A stretch of 64,000 nucleotides of DNA from Piper betle (GCA_033002965.1 JAURVB010002565.1:62001-126000), one strand, 5' to 3'. Numbered from the stretch's first letter, positions 26,400 to 39,345 are shown. Notes: generated by a model from the sequence alone, not told the origin. Made by a program: numbers and translations.

Positions 26400-28267
26400 A
26401 GAAGAAAGATGGGTGAAGTTGGCCTAGGATGGGGACTAGATATAGTGTGGGAGGTTGGGGTCCTCTAGATACCAAAAGCCTGGTTGTTAACTGTTAACTT
26501 CTACTAGTATATATTGTAAAAATACTTCCTAATCAATAGCTAGCAATTGGTACATAAATCTGTGAAAAACTAATACTAATTGCATAAAACAATATTATAA
26601 ACAAAAGGATTTCTGAAAGCCAGGATTGCCCCCACGTCTACGATCTCACTTTAAGTTCCACTGCGCGATTTGTGACTTTATGAAGTGCATGACAGGGCAG
26701 AATCGCACTAGGGCACAGAAAGGCTTTATTGTGTGGACTGTGGAGCGTGGGGTAGATTGTAGGGTCTTGGGGGGCGAGGAAGCTTGCTCTTGGAGGGACG
26801 ACAATGGCGAAGAATATTCCAAGGCAGTGCGGACAAGGTTGTGCACTCAAGAGGGGAAGAAGACACCAATGTTGTACCCACCCATGCCTTGTTTTTTCTT
26901 CTATTCAAGCCATAACAGCCCACTCGTTGCATTAATATCTTTTTACTTGGCGCCCTCGTCTGTACTGCCCGAGCTCGTGGCGAAGGAATCCGCTCAATTA
27001 GTGTGTCCATTTAACCTCAACAACCGTTCACTTGGTCATGGTAGAGAGTAACAAAGTTATAACAAAGGTACGCAGCAAAACGTTGCATATAATAATATGG
27101 CGGCCTATGGTGGGGTGGGTGAGCTACGTACGTACTATAGAGAAACTGTGTTTATTTCTCCCTTGGGGCAGTCTTTCCAGGAAACTTTTGCCCGATTCCA
27201 AATATTGATCCGCTTTATCAACATGGGTCGATGATATTTTTTTGAGAAAGTTTAAGCGTGGATTAGCATTGATGGGGTATGATTTATGAGAGACCTGACC
27301 GTGCGGTGTTAATAGATATACAAAGGGCGTTGAGTCGAGAGGCGTGACTGCTTTCCTGCTTTTAAGGGACAAGCTGTCCGCTCCACCGAGACCAGCATCA
27401 TCTTCAATCCTAAAGGCATGCAAGAATCAAAGAAATTGCAAGGCACAAGCGTCCCATTTCCATGCCTCTCTCATCTAGCAGATTTTTTGCTGCGTTAAAG
27501 AGGTACCCAGATCTGATCTCTGCCCCTTCTCGGTGGGAACCTCGAGTGACTGGGATTTCGGGTCAGCATCATTGTCTGTGGACAACACCCGACTAGCATG
27601 CAGTTTATGTATATATGCTGTTGGTGGATTAGAGGTGTTTAAGAATGTGAACACTTATGGCTGTTACTTCCAACGTCCAAGAGCAGGAAATAGCAATTCT
27701 TATGTTGAAAACTTGGATTCTAATTAACTGATTTAGTTTGATGATGCAGGAATCCACTAGATCGGTGTTGGCTATAAATCGGCATTATTTATATTAATAT
27801 TTTTTGGGTGCAATTGGTGAAAGTTAATATGAAATAAGCACTTGAATTAATTAACACGAGTAAAAAATTTTCACTGCTGACATTTGAATTCGGCAAGCAT
27901 ATATACATTAATTCTGTATGTTGATACAGTAATTAACATATAACAAAATGATGTTCTCATAGTTTTTATTACTAATTATGAAATTTAATTATAAAATTTT
28001 ATCTAAATGGAGTCACAATCTACCTTATCTTTTAAAGATACACGTTTTCTATCACGTTCTTACTTGTATCTGTTAAACCAATAAAATATCTAAACAAATA
28101 AAAACAAACATTATGATAACAATAAAATTTTTAACAAATAATTAATATTTTATGATTAAGATCTTTTCAACCAACCAAATTCCAAACATTCCTGACGATG
28201 AAATATACTTTTTCACCTTTGTTATAAGTGTGATACAAGCTACACACGAGTGCCACTTAAACAAGTT
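26400..28267. other. Gene-free accessory DNA
   Basis: It includes the probable WAT1 promoter at the left. A 141-codon open frame at 26626-27051 (+) has no recognisable domain and overlaps open frames on the other strand, so it is not called as a gene. Nothing else is recognised. Confidence 0.45.
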
Positions 28268-28382
28268 CACTAGTAAAAAAATTGATGCGATCATTAAAGG
28301 CTTATTTTCGGCTGTAAAAACTATTTGCTACCGGATTTGCAGGCAACTGGTATGGCTATTGTAAACTTTTGCAACCGCTACG

Positions 28383-28441
28383 CCCTTGTAGCGCAGTTGC
28401 AAATTGAGAAAGCCCTTGTAGCGCAGTTGTAAATTGAGAAC
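28383..28441. repeat. Short tandem duplication inside the CACTA element
   Basis: CCCTTGTAGCGCAGTTG followed by (C/T)AAATTGAGAA occurs twice in succession, with one substitution between the units. Part of the sub-terminal repeat region of the CACTA element. Confidence 0.8.
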
Positions 28442-28599
28442 AAAATTTGTCGTAATCGCAGGTGGCGATTGGTCGTACAAGTGAGGTTGGTTGGCCGTGT
28501 GGGTGGGTGCGGCGGGTCTTGGTGGGTTGGAGCAAGGTTCGCAGCGATCACCGCGCAGGTGGGAGCCGAGTGTTAGGATCTTCGGGCCCCCCAAAAAAA

Positions 28600-28972
28600 C
28601 TTGCAATAAGTGTCATAAGCTTTTTAAATCCAAAAGCTAGTTCAGAGAATAAAGTTTTCTCATTAGCCTATATACAACTCATCAACATCATCAACGGTCG
28701 ATGTGGGATCAACCCAACAACTTCCGTTCACACACATGGGGCGACTCCGAAACTATCATCGTCTCACGTGGCAAACTCCCTTCTCAGGTGGAACCACATG
28801 AAGAAAACTTTCACAATTAAATTATCAAGTGCAAAACCGGGCTTTATAAAGGCTTCCAAAAAGGACTTGTAATAAGTATCATGAGCTTCTCTTCATCCAG
28901 AGAATAAAGTTTTCTTATTAAGTTATATATAACTCACCAACATTATTTACAACCGATATGGGATAAACCCAA
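28600..28972 (-). repeat. Direct repeat pair, possible TRIM-like insertion in the CACTA element
   Basis: Two related blocks of about 110-125 bases (28600-28727 and 28863-28972) lie in the same orientation. On the minus strand both begin TGTTGGGTT(T/G)ATCCCA(C/T)ATCG, which resembles the start of small plant LTR elements. About 135 bases separate them. No primer-binding site was identified, so LTR status is not established. Confidence 0.5.
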
Positions 28973-29463
28973 CACCAAGGGGGGTAGTGTTCAGCGGTCG
29001 GCAGAGAGGGGTCGGTAAATGTGTTTTGGATATCATCAATAGCATTTGAAACTGTGGCGGCTCCAATTATTTTTTTCTAGGCTTGTATTTTTATGACTGG
29101 GTTTATCAACTAATAATTTCAGTTGTAATTTTTTGTCCAAAAGTTTTTAGTTCTACAACCAGGTTTGCAACAGGTAATTTCAGTTTTCCAAGTTTTTATT
29201 TTTACGACCGTGTTTGAAACTACGGATTTTAGTTGCAAAACATTTTCTTTCCATGTTTTTCTTTTGGCAATCAGATTTGCAACCGTTTTACCTTATCGCA
29301 CAATGTCAATCTTAAAGTCAATTGCAATACGGTTATAAATAAATTTTAGTTGCAAATTTGTTGTAATACTATTGCAAATTTGCAACCAGGAAAGCGGTTG
29401 CGAATCTGCACCAGAATTTTAGTCGCAAAATTGTAGTCGCAAATGACAATTTTTTTACTAGTG

Positions 29464-32400
29464 GTTTGAAAAGGTACTTTAGAGAAAATTTTATATAAAT
29501 TATACTTTACAATGCATATATGTATAACTAATATTTTTACCATTATAAAAATGAAATATAATAATAACACTTTAATAATTTTCATAATATCATTTTGATA
29601 TTTTTATTTATAATATTGTTACAAGATTGCCAAAATTTGCTAAATGACATAAATAAAAAGGATTTGGAAGATACAAAACTTCAAGAAAGGGAAAAAATAT
29701 AATTGGTTATAGCCTGTATAAATAATTCAAATCTTTATGTTACCATTTAATACTTAATCTTCTCAAATTTAGTAAACAGTTATTTATATTCTTCTTCCAA
29801 GGTATTTAATAATAATAAGTGTATCTCAATACTTTTTGAATAAATCAACTTATACAATACCTTTGCATTGGTGCAAATCTTGACTAGTAGAGTTTAACGT
29901 CTCAAAAAGCCACGAATTAAATATAGTAAAGTTTAATACTAGAAGAGTTTTTTTAAGTCTAATGAAGTTAACTGTACTACTGTTTGGATGTGGCCAGTGA
30001 AATCCAAGGTGAATATAAAGTGAGATTAACACTACTTGAGTGCTTGTGAGTAATATTTTTGTTTTAGAACAAGAACTATTTATTGTTTTCAGAAACATAA
30101 ATAGTCTACATATTTTAGAAAGTAATAATAATAATATTTCTAATTTAATCAATAAAATATCAATAGTATTTTTAATTTAGTAAAATTAATATTTAAAAAT
30201 ATTTAAGTTGCATGTTTCTCAAGTAGAAGTCAACTTAAAAGAGATAAATAGATACTTATTTCTTACAATAATATTTTATATATCACATTAAAAAAATAGT
30301 ATAAATAAAATGACTCTTGAGTTGAAATATAGCGAGTCTCAATTTTTGGAACATGATTGCCCCTGATCATAGCAAGGCGAGCCATAATTATCACACTTGT
30401 ATAAAAATTTCTAATAACAACCACGATTACTTCAACGTCTTGCACTCTTCTAGAATTCTTTAGCAACTTTTATTTTTTATTTTTTATGTAAAAATGAAAT
30501 ATTTGTATTAAATATATTTTACATCTGTCAAACTAACCCGAACTTAACTAATTAGCCAAAATGGTACAAGGTTGCCTTCAAAGAAACAAAAAAATTGTGC
30601 TCATGTGCTTTAACAATTATCACAGGGCTAGTGATGTTTCATAGTAATAAAATTGATATTTTAAATAATTTTGAGGGAGTTGTCGGAAGTTATAATTAAT
30701 TTTTTATTATCTGGGGTAAAATAACTAACTAAATCACCAAAATTATTAATTTCATCATTTTAAAACACACAAAAGGCAAGTCTGGGCCAACCACGCTATT
30801 TGTATGTGGCCCCAGTTCCATGTATATTTTAACACTTCCGCTAATTTTAAATTTCAGCTCAATAACTTATCATTCTAAATCAATCTGACTCGATTTGAAT
30901 CGGTCTATTTATAAACTAAATATTGTTAAGGTCGATTTAATTAAAACATTTTTTAAAATTGAAGACCCTCCAATCTGATGACAGATTTTAACATTGGGAA
31001 TTGATAGATTTTTGGATCTATACGAGTATTGAGGGCATGTGTATAAATGGTTAAGTGTGCTGCGTCCCTCCCTTCACAAATGGAACAAATACGTTGCGAA
31101 AGTGCTCTTGTCGACTCCCAATTCCCAGCTCATGATCCACTTACCCTTCCATCAGTATGAATTCGTCCATCTTCTTCCCAACATCATATGACGCCAAAGG
31201 AGTCCTCGATTAGCAGCATGGCTAAGAATACACAAGTAAATGAGATCGCTCAAATCACCTGATACAAAGATATCACATAAAAATAAATATAACCATTTAT
31301 TTCTCTCATATATTGACACTGGGACTGTTTTCCTTCCGTTGTTGAGCTATGTTCCAGACATATTAATGAAAACTAGTCAGCAAGGAATCTTATGACACTA
31401 TTCTGAAATGAAAAAAAGTCATGTATCCTTTCAAAGAAGCCACGCCGAGCAGGAGGAATGGCTTTTACATGTTTGAATGGGAGGGAATCCCTGGTTCCAT
31501 CCATTGTCATTTGTCAATACTTGATAGCAAATCATGACAAGCTACACAATATACATATGTAGCGTGAAGAGACCTTCAACCTCATTATTGTAGCAGGGCT
31601 TCAAGTAATTTTTTTCACGGGTAATTTGGTCGATCTCAAATCAATGAAATAAAGAAGATTACTGATCAATTCCACCATGGGAAGACTTTAAGAGCACTCG
31701 TGGACCTTTGTGCTGGAGTGGAAAAGCTAGAACAACATTTCAACAAATGCGGTGATGATCAGCTGTTACCAAACAGGCTGCGCTCTTTATCTATGAAAAG
31801 ACGAGAACCAGCTTTCATCAGCTAAAACCTATATACAACGATATATGTCTCATCAATCCCAAGTTATATTGTGTCCATGTCTTGTTGGATTCTTAATATA
31901 TATATACCAACTTCAACACTCGAGTTTATCTTCGCCAACCACTTTTGATTGGCATCTTTAATAAAGGACCGTCACTATAATTGAATACAGTTAGCCGTGA
32001 TCATTCATAAAGAGTGCAGCAGCTATGGACTATATTATATATAAAAGAATATAAGAAAGTACTCACTAGTATAAATATATGCATACAATCACAACTTTGA
32101 ACATTGATGTATACTTCTGTGGTTGATGCTACTTCCGTGAAAGCTCGCAGTATACAATGACGTGATGTTACCTGAGAGATCCTGATTTCTACCCAATTAT
32201 TAATTCCTACTTGACCCGCATCTTTCTTTAGAATACGACTATGCGCTCCAAATGGAGAATTGGTCGACTCGGACACATGGTAGAAGCTAATGCTGCCACA
32301 CCAACATGAAGAAGCCGGCGTGGAAGTATAAACAGATGGAGATTGAAAGTTGAAAGTTGCCAGGGTGAGCCACTGTGAGGGGACTGTGATAGCTACAGAA

Positions 32401-32854
32401 CATAGTTGAATCCTTGGAAAGAGAATGACAAAGTGGCGTTGGTCTACTGGGTGTTTTCTTTATCCCAATTAGTGATCATCGTCATCATTTTTTTGTGCTA
32501 CTCAGTGGCCTGTCAAGTATCTTCGAGTGGATCCCATCTCTTCGATTTCATTGGTACCATCCATGTTGGGTATCCCGGTGCATAACGAAGGGGAAGCCAC
32601 TCAAGCAGACACCAAACACCACGCCGGGTGAGTGAGGTTGATTGATGTTTGCATTGTAGGCAATTGAGAGTATATGCATGCTCTGCATTATTGAATGCTT
32701 TTGATTCTTCCTGTTCGCTGGTTCTTACGCAAATTCATTACAGGGGTATGGAAGAGGATCAAATGAGTGCTTGCGGTTGTACCTAATTACCTGATTTGAT
32801 CAGACGCATGAAACGTGAAATTTGTGAATAATCATCACAAAACAGCTGTCAGCA
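29464..32854. other. Gene-free accessory DNA
   Basis: AT-rich up to about 31000, then mixed composition. Open frames are short and carry no recognisable domain. I see no RNA gene or complete transposon. Confidence 0.45.
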
Positions 32855-34168
32855 AATATATATAAATAGTGCTGCGTTGAAATGAAAATGCAGCGCATCA
32901 ACAATACACCGATTCCAGGCCATTGGATGAAACGGCCCGGAATCGTTTTCTTTTACCACTTTCCTCCCCCTCCCGCTCTTCACACCGCCCCCTCGGTGCC
33001 GCCCTGCCGCCATGTCGCCGGCCGGCCCCGCCCCGGCCAAGCCCCCCAGCCCCTCCTGCGGCCGTCGTTCCCCACCACCCCCACCGACAGCCGTGGCCGC
33101 CCCCACCTGCGTTGCTCCCCACCCACGCGAGCACCGCCCCTCACGCTAGTTTTCGCCGCCCCCTCGGCCTCACCCTGCCCTTGGCGCCGCCCTGCCCGCA
33201 GCCACGCCACTCGAATCATGATCGAATAAAGTTTTTATTATGAAATTATTTTATTTTTAAAATTTATTTTGTTATATTAACTCGAGTCCGATCGAGTAAA
33301 ATTTTATTACCAAAATACTCTCCCCTGCTTCTTCCTCATTTGTTTTGGCGCGCTACCCCCTGCCGGTGACCTTTTGGCCGGCCGCCCACCCGCTGGCTAA
33401 CAATGTCGCTGCCTCAAGGTTGGATGGGCTTGCTAGGAAATACATGGTGCCAGTCTCGTGTGGGACCAAATAAAATTTTTATTACAAAATTATTTTATTT
33501 TTTTAAATTTATTTTGTAATATTGACTCGATCTCGTGCGGGATTGAGTCAAGTTTTCTTACAAAATTATTTTTATTTTATTTTTTAATTTATTTCGTAAT
33601 ATTGACTCGATCCCATGCGAGATCGAGTCAAGTTTTTATTATAAAAAAATTATTTTTTTAATTTATTTTGTAATATTAACTCGAGTCTGGGACCGAGTAA
33701 AGTTTTATTACGATTTTACCTTCCCCTATCCCTGCACGACCTCTCTCTTGGCCCGCTACCCCACTGCCGGCCACCCGCGGGGGGCGGCAGCTGCAGCGGG
33801 GAGCACAAAGGTGGTGGGGAATGCGGAGGGGCGCGCGGCTGCGGGCGGGGGCAGGGGGTTGGAACCGCGGCGATGGGGTCAAGGGGTGGGGGGAATCACG
33901 AGGGTGGGGAGGCGGCTGCTGCTGCGAGCGGGGCCGGGGGATTGCGGCTACGGGAGGGCGGGGGCGGGGGCGACCGGCAGGGAACGTCGGTGGCACGGCG
34001 AGGAGGGTACCGGAAGGGAGAAATGGGGGGAGGTTGAAAAATTGGAAAAATAGGGGGAAGAGGTGAAAAATATACTAAATTGATTGATGGTCGTTGGATT
34101 TTAATTCAACGGCCATCAATCCAGTGCTGCTGCCTACGCTGCAAAAGGCAGGCAGCGCACTGTAGCAA

Positions 34169-34227
<59 letters not shown>

Positions 34228-34228
34228 A
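32855..34228. mobile_element. Hairpin-ended foldback element copy B (complete)
   Basis: The left end is TATATATAAAT followed by hairpin 1 (GTGCTGCGTT with AATGCAGCGCA, 32869-32897) and hairpin 2 (CGATTCCAGGCC with GGCCCGGAATCG, 32910-32945). A C-rich block (32960-33220), AT-rich palindromic units with GACTCGA cores (33230-33720) and a G-rich block (33770-34040) follow. The right end mirrors the left: hairpin 2 at 34083-34120, hairpin 1 at 34122-34162, then a TA run and CACACACA to 34228. Its right half is the inverse of copy A's left half. No transposase is seen. Confidence 0.8.
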
Positions 34229-34861
34229 CATGTGTTAGATTTAGGAAGACGATTATTTGGACTATATATGTGATTTGAACTTCAACTAGGTAGTGAATCT
34301 TTTAGAAAGGATAGAACTAGTGGAAATTAAGAGGAGGGTCCATTAGAGTGGTTTTTGTGTGTTTGTGAATTTGGTACAAAGCCCACCGAAGTTCGGCCCA
34401 CATATTTAATTCGATTGTCATTTTCTTTTCCTTTTTTAATTTTATTTTCTGTTTCCAAGTGGCACGTCGTCATCTTTTATAAGCTGGCAATAAAATTTTT
34501 CTAACTTTTAGAAGATGTTTATTTTATTTTTGTTTTTTTTCATTTTTTGAACTATTTATTAGAACAATTAGATAGCTAAGTGTGATTAGGCATAAATCAC
34601 TATTTACTTACAAATTTATTCATTTATTGAGAGTAGTAATATATATTGTGTGTACTTGGGAAGAAAGAATAAAACCAACACGTCTTCACAGGGTGCACTT
34701 GGGTACAAAGGGTGCAATGTAGATAACCATAGAGTCTTATGGCATTGAAAGTCATATAAATCATAATCTTAAATTGGTCAAAAAATAAACAAATGAAACA
34801 AAGAAATTAAATAAACCCAATGAGACATTGCCACCTTTAAATCACAATATTATCTCTAGAG

Positions 34862-35468
34862 GGGAGCACGGTTTGGTTAACCGAATGAACCAAACTCATT
34901 TGGGTAGTTTGATTCAGTGCTAGTTTGGTTTGGTTATCATCGAAAATCAACAAAATTTAATTTGGTATGTTCGATCAGTTTTTTATCGAAGCTAATCAAA
35001 TTAAATAAACCAATAAATAAAAAAATATCTATTTACGCAACTTCTTTCTCTTTTTTCTTTACATGTGCCTTTATGTATTTTAGTCATTGTGATATATGAT
35101 AAAGGTTTACAAATTCGTTATTTTAGTTTAATTTATTGTTAATATATTCTATATTGTGCATTCATATAAATTTTTGTGATAAGTTTATAATTAATTTCTA
35201 AATGTGCGTTAATCATTTTCTATTACATCAATAAAACTTAAAAATAATTAAAATGAACACTAAATAATGAACACTTAATAATAAAAAATATCATTTATCA
35301 TTTGGTTATTTTGATTGGAGTTCAGGTAAAACCAAACAGAACCAAAGTAGTTAGATTTGGTCAATTTGGTTATTAATTGTAATTTGATTTTTGTTTGATT
35401 AACTAAACTATCACAACTCAGTTAATTAAATGAGTAATTAGGTTTAGTTTTAACCAAACCGACTAAAT
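34862..35468. repeat. Possible MITE with GGTTTGGTTAA-type inverted ends
   Basis: The left part carries CGGTTTGGTTAACCGAAT and the right part TTTTAACCAAACCGAC in inverse orientation, with further GGTTTGGTT and AACCAAAC motifs inside. This resembles hAT-like miniature elements. A clear target duplication was not found. Confidence 0.4.
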
Positions 35469-38400
35469 GATATAAAAGAAAAAAGACGAGTACAGAAGGA
35501 GGTTCTAATCTAAAAGCCTTTCATAAGCAATGCAAAAGAGCACAATCATCAGGAAGTAAAACAAAGAAGGTACTCCAATATTTCCATCAATCCTGCCAGA
35601 GATGAAGCAGGATATAGCGGTTGCCATCATCATATGCACCATATCATACTCAAAATCAAACAGATGCAAAAAACTTGTGAGATTGTTAAGTGCCTCTCGA
35701 TGCACTAACATTAAGTTATAAGCTCAGTTACAATAAACACTCCATGAACACACCAAATAGAAATGAAAAGTTTTGAATGATCAGTTGAATACTGGTATTT
35801 ATAACACCCGAATGACAATTTACAATCTAAGTCATCCTCACTTCACCTCTCTCTAGCTTCCAAGTCTTGCATGCCCACATCATGATTCATGGTTCCCAAT
35901 CATAATGTACTTCTAATCTCCCATCAGAAACAAACAACGCTTTTAAGTTAAAGCCAACAGAAAAACAAACGGGCATTTGATCCCACTGACTTCTAGCATC
36001 CTCCAACTTCAAATGATAATAAGCAGAAAAACTACATTGTTAAAAATACCATTTTGCTAGCAAGCTGCTTCTTCGTTGTTCTTCGTCCTCCACTTCCATT
36101 TATCATTTGCATGTTGTGTGCATCTGAAATTACAATACTAAGATCTTTTGCCGCCAATAAAATATATGGCAATATTAAAGCAGTTGTTCGAGAATGAAAA
36201 ATAATAATAATTTTAAAAGAAAACTTCTTTAATTTGTGCATTGAGAATTTCACCTCTTTGAAAACTTTCAAAGTATCTTTACAAATATAACCAAATCTCT
36301 GCTCTTTTGAAATGCAATTAGCACATAGTTCATAGAAGTAAAAACTAATCCCTCGAATGAAACTTTCCTAACCTGGGTGTCTTTGCTACAATTTTCTTGA
36401 ACACCCCTCAAGCACATACTCAAATACTTTTGTCTTAACTTTCTGTTTGAGAAGGAAGTTAAAAGGTAATAAAAAATCCACATTGCTCAGCATAAACGTC
36501 CAAACCATTTAGATATCTGCACCACTGAAAGGAAATAATAAAAATAATAGTCACCATAACTAAGTAGATCACATACTACAAACGTAAACACTCACTAATT
36601 GCATAGCCTATATTGGACTTTGTATCTTTTGGTCACTATAAATGGACTTCGTATCCTTACCACACAATTTTTACACTCTATCAGCATTTCTTGAAATATT
36701 CCTTCTAAAGTAATTTCCTAGTAGACTACATCAACATTAAAGCTCTAACTTAGGATAAACTGATTAAACCAAACTCCACTACACACAACATGCAGGTAGG
36801 AACCCAGTATGGTTTACACCTTGATATGTCATCCTAAGTTAAAAATATATATTGTAGTAAGAAAGCTAAAGAAGATATACAAAATAGTAGGAAAAAATCA
36901 CGACAAATACAGAGGATAAGCCATAGAAATCGATATTTCATGTTAGTTAAAATGTTGAAGTTCGCTGAGACTCTATAAGCTAGAAGAAGACACCCTTTCT
37001 GCATTTTGTAATTCAACACCTTTGCATTAAAGATACTCATTACACTACTGTAAATAAATCCTCGAACGGCTCAAACAAATTTAAAAAAATGGATAATTTT
37101 AAAGATACATATAAACAAAATAATAAAAGCATTTTAGTTCCTGCAAATTACTTTTAGAAGTAACGATAGACTTAGGTTCTAAACTCTGTACCGAAAGCAA
37201 GGTTGCCGTTGGTAGAACATGCTCTGTCCTCATAACAAATACATAAACCCTTCAATCTAATAACAAAATTCAATAGAAAATCATATGTTAATGAACAAAT
37301 TAAACTCCACATCAATGGGAACTCAATAACATATATGCAAAACGTAATCAAAGGATACAGAATAGACAAAACCACATTCTCGTCGATCTAAACATGAAAA
37401 AGACCACAAATTTATCCTTCTAACGTCATGATACCAAGGTACATTCTCAATTATTAATGTCATGTTAAGTATACTCCGCATCGTGGATATTTACATCTTT
37501 GGCCCTCAAATAGTTCACAATTATGTAGATCATTTGTCGTTAGATAAGATGTGACTATCTCTCAAATCAATACTCTTATCTCCAAACCCAGAAAGAGATA
37601 AGATTTAGAAAACTTGAAACTAGAAACAACCGAGTCGCTTGTGAGTAGCAGTGGGGGGCGGGAGGTAGGCGGGCATGCCTTCTTGTCGTCACCTCCAAGT
37701 GCAAACTCATCTGCATGTAGATGGAAATGTCTGAAACACGGCTGAGGCAGCCCAATAAGAAGCTGGCAGCTACAACCTTTTCTAGCTACAGACTCCTTTG
37801 GAGAGCCATCCGTTATATGCCATGACTAGCCGGCGAAGCTCAAAGCCAAACAAAAGGGTGGCCCTTACTTTTTCGGTTGATTGTGCAAGGAGGCTACCTT
37901 GTAACCTGTAGTTTGATAACTGTATGTACATGTTATTTATTTTATTTGCTATGGATGTTATGAATCTTGTCATGTGTATGCAGAATTTTCCAGGCGAATG
38001 ACTCTGACCTGTATTATCTACTGGCCGCGGTTCCAATATGTGACATTTCTTTTTTGATTCTTCTAAAACTTGGCTTATTTCATTTAGGGAGTTTAGACTG
38101 TTCATGAGGTACGTACGTATCTAATTTCTATCATTCGGGTGTATCAGTACCATATTGCAGCATCTTGATCATTTGCATGGTAATATATCAGGTGGAATTA
38201 CTCCTAACTTTGGACAAGTGCAGCATGTGTGTGTTGACACTACAAGTTCGATCCATACAATTATGTCGGGTCGTGCACAAGTGCAAAAGATTTATTTTTT
38301 CTTCTACTAAGTTCTCTTCTCAGTTTTAAGCAGATAATGATCAGGTTAGGACTTAGGAGAAACTTAATACTAATTGAAACATACATATATGAGAGCATCT

Positions 38401-38479
38401 AGTTGAAACTTAATACGATATATGCATAACCATTATACATACAAGTGTCAAGGTCGAATAGCAGCTAGCTATAATATAA
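35469..38479. other. Gene-free region with coding-looking scraps
   Basis: On the minus strand a few stretches look protein-like and are bounded by plausible splice sites: around 36131-36052 (reading AHNMQMINGSGGRRTTKKQL) and an open frame at 35711-35505. I cannot assign a family, join them into one frame, or find a start. They may be remnants of a dead gene or chance. The rest is AT-rich and featureless. Confidence 0.3.
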
Positions 38480-39345
38480 TATATATATATATATAAATTT
38501 AAAAATTATAGGTGCGCTGCCCTCTTTTGGCAGCACACCATATGCTCCAAATCTAGGCCGTTGGATTAAAATACAGCAGCCTAGATTTCACTGGTGCCCT
38601 AGACCCGCCTGCTCGCTCGTTCGCCCACTTGACTGCCCGCCCATCTCCGCCCCTTGTTGGCGGCCCCCACGTCGCTGCCCCCTCTCCCCACCCCGACGAC
38701 CCCTTCTATCGCGGTCCCTCTCTGCCTGCCCCAAGCTATTGCGGCCTCCCATCCTGCCCCACCAGCACCCTCCCCCGCCCCTGCCTATAGCCGCGGTCCC
38801 TCGCCCCTGGCTGCCCCCTTCCAACCCCCGTCGCCATCGCAGTGGCCCCCTTGCGTTCGTCCCTCCCCCAGCCGCCCCCACCGCAGTTGTGGTTGTGGCA
38901 GGGGCGAGGGGGACAACGGTTGGCGAGGGTGGCGGTTAGGGGAGGGGGAATACTAGGGGGGCCTTGCAGTGGCAGTAGGGGGGTTGAAAGGGGGACGGCC
39001 TAGGGCAAGGGGCTGTGGCTATAGGCAGGGGCGGGGGAGGGCGTGACGGGGCGGGCGGGGGGCGGTAAGATGAGAGGCTGCGACGACTTGGGGCGGGCGA
39101 GGGGGGACCACGGCAGAGGGGGTTGCTAGGGGCCACGATGGGGGGGGGCGCCGGCGAGGTGGCGGGGATGGGCTGGCGGGCAGTCAGGCAAGTGGCTAAG
39201 CGGGCAAGTGGGCCTAGGGCGGGTCTGGGGTGCCAGTAAAACCTGGGCCGCTGGATTTTAATTTAAACGGCCCAAATCTGGCCATGCATGGCGCTGAAAA
39301 AAAAAAAAAAAAAGGGTAGTACACTGTAGCACTATATATATATAT
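38480..39345. mobile_element. Hairpin-ended foldback element copy C (complete)
   Basis: TA-rich flanks enclose a nearly full-length inverted repeat centred near 38905. Left hairpin 1 is 38511-38539 (arms GGTGCGCTGCC and GGCAGCACACC); left hairpin 2 is 38549-38588. The right end has hairpin 2 at 39245-39273 (GGGCCGCTGG…AAACGGCCC) and a degenerate hairpin 1 interrupted by an A17 run, then CACTGTAGCACTATATATAT. The C-rich left arm and G-rich right arm pair over several hundred bases; the block containing CCCGCCCCTGCCTATAGCC near 38770-38792 recurs inverted near 39019-39043. No AT-rich GACTCGA array is present in this copy. Confidence 0.78.

Larger units (their letters stand above)
28268..29463. 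mobile_element. Non-autonomous CACTA (En/Spm) transposon, 1196 bp
   Basis: Both ends carry the same 17-base terminal inverted repeat, CACTAGTAAAAAAATTG (28268-28284; complement at 29447-29463). GTT lies immediately outside each end (28265-28267 and 29464-29466), the 3-bp target duplication expected of CACTA elements. Sub-terminal regions are rich in TTGCAACC/GTCGCAAA motifs in both orientations, which are typical transposase-binding repeats. No transposase is encoded, so it would depend on a partner element. Confidence 0.93.

Noticed and set aside
26626..27051. 141-codon open frame
   Set aside because: No recognisable motif, overlapped by frames on the other strand, low conservation expected in transposon-rich DNA.
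32849..33243. Overlapping GC-rich open frames
   Set aside because: Low-complexity arm of foldback copy B; open on both strands because stop codons are rare in this composition.
38588..39136. GC-rich open frames resembling proline-rich proteins
   Set aside because: Part of the palindromic copy C; mirror-image frames appear in each arm.
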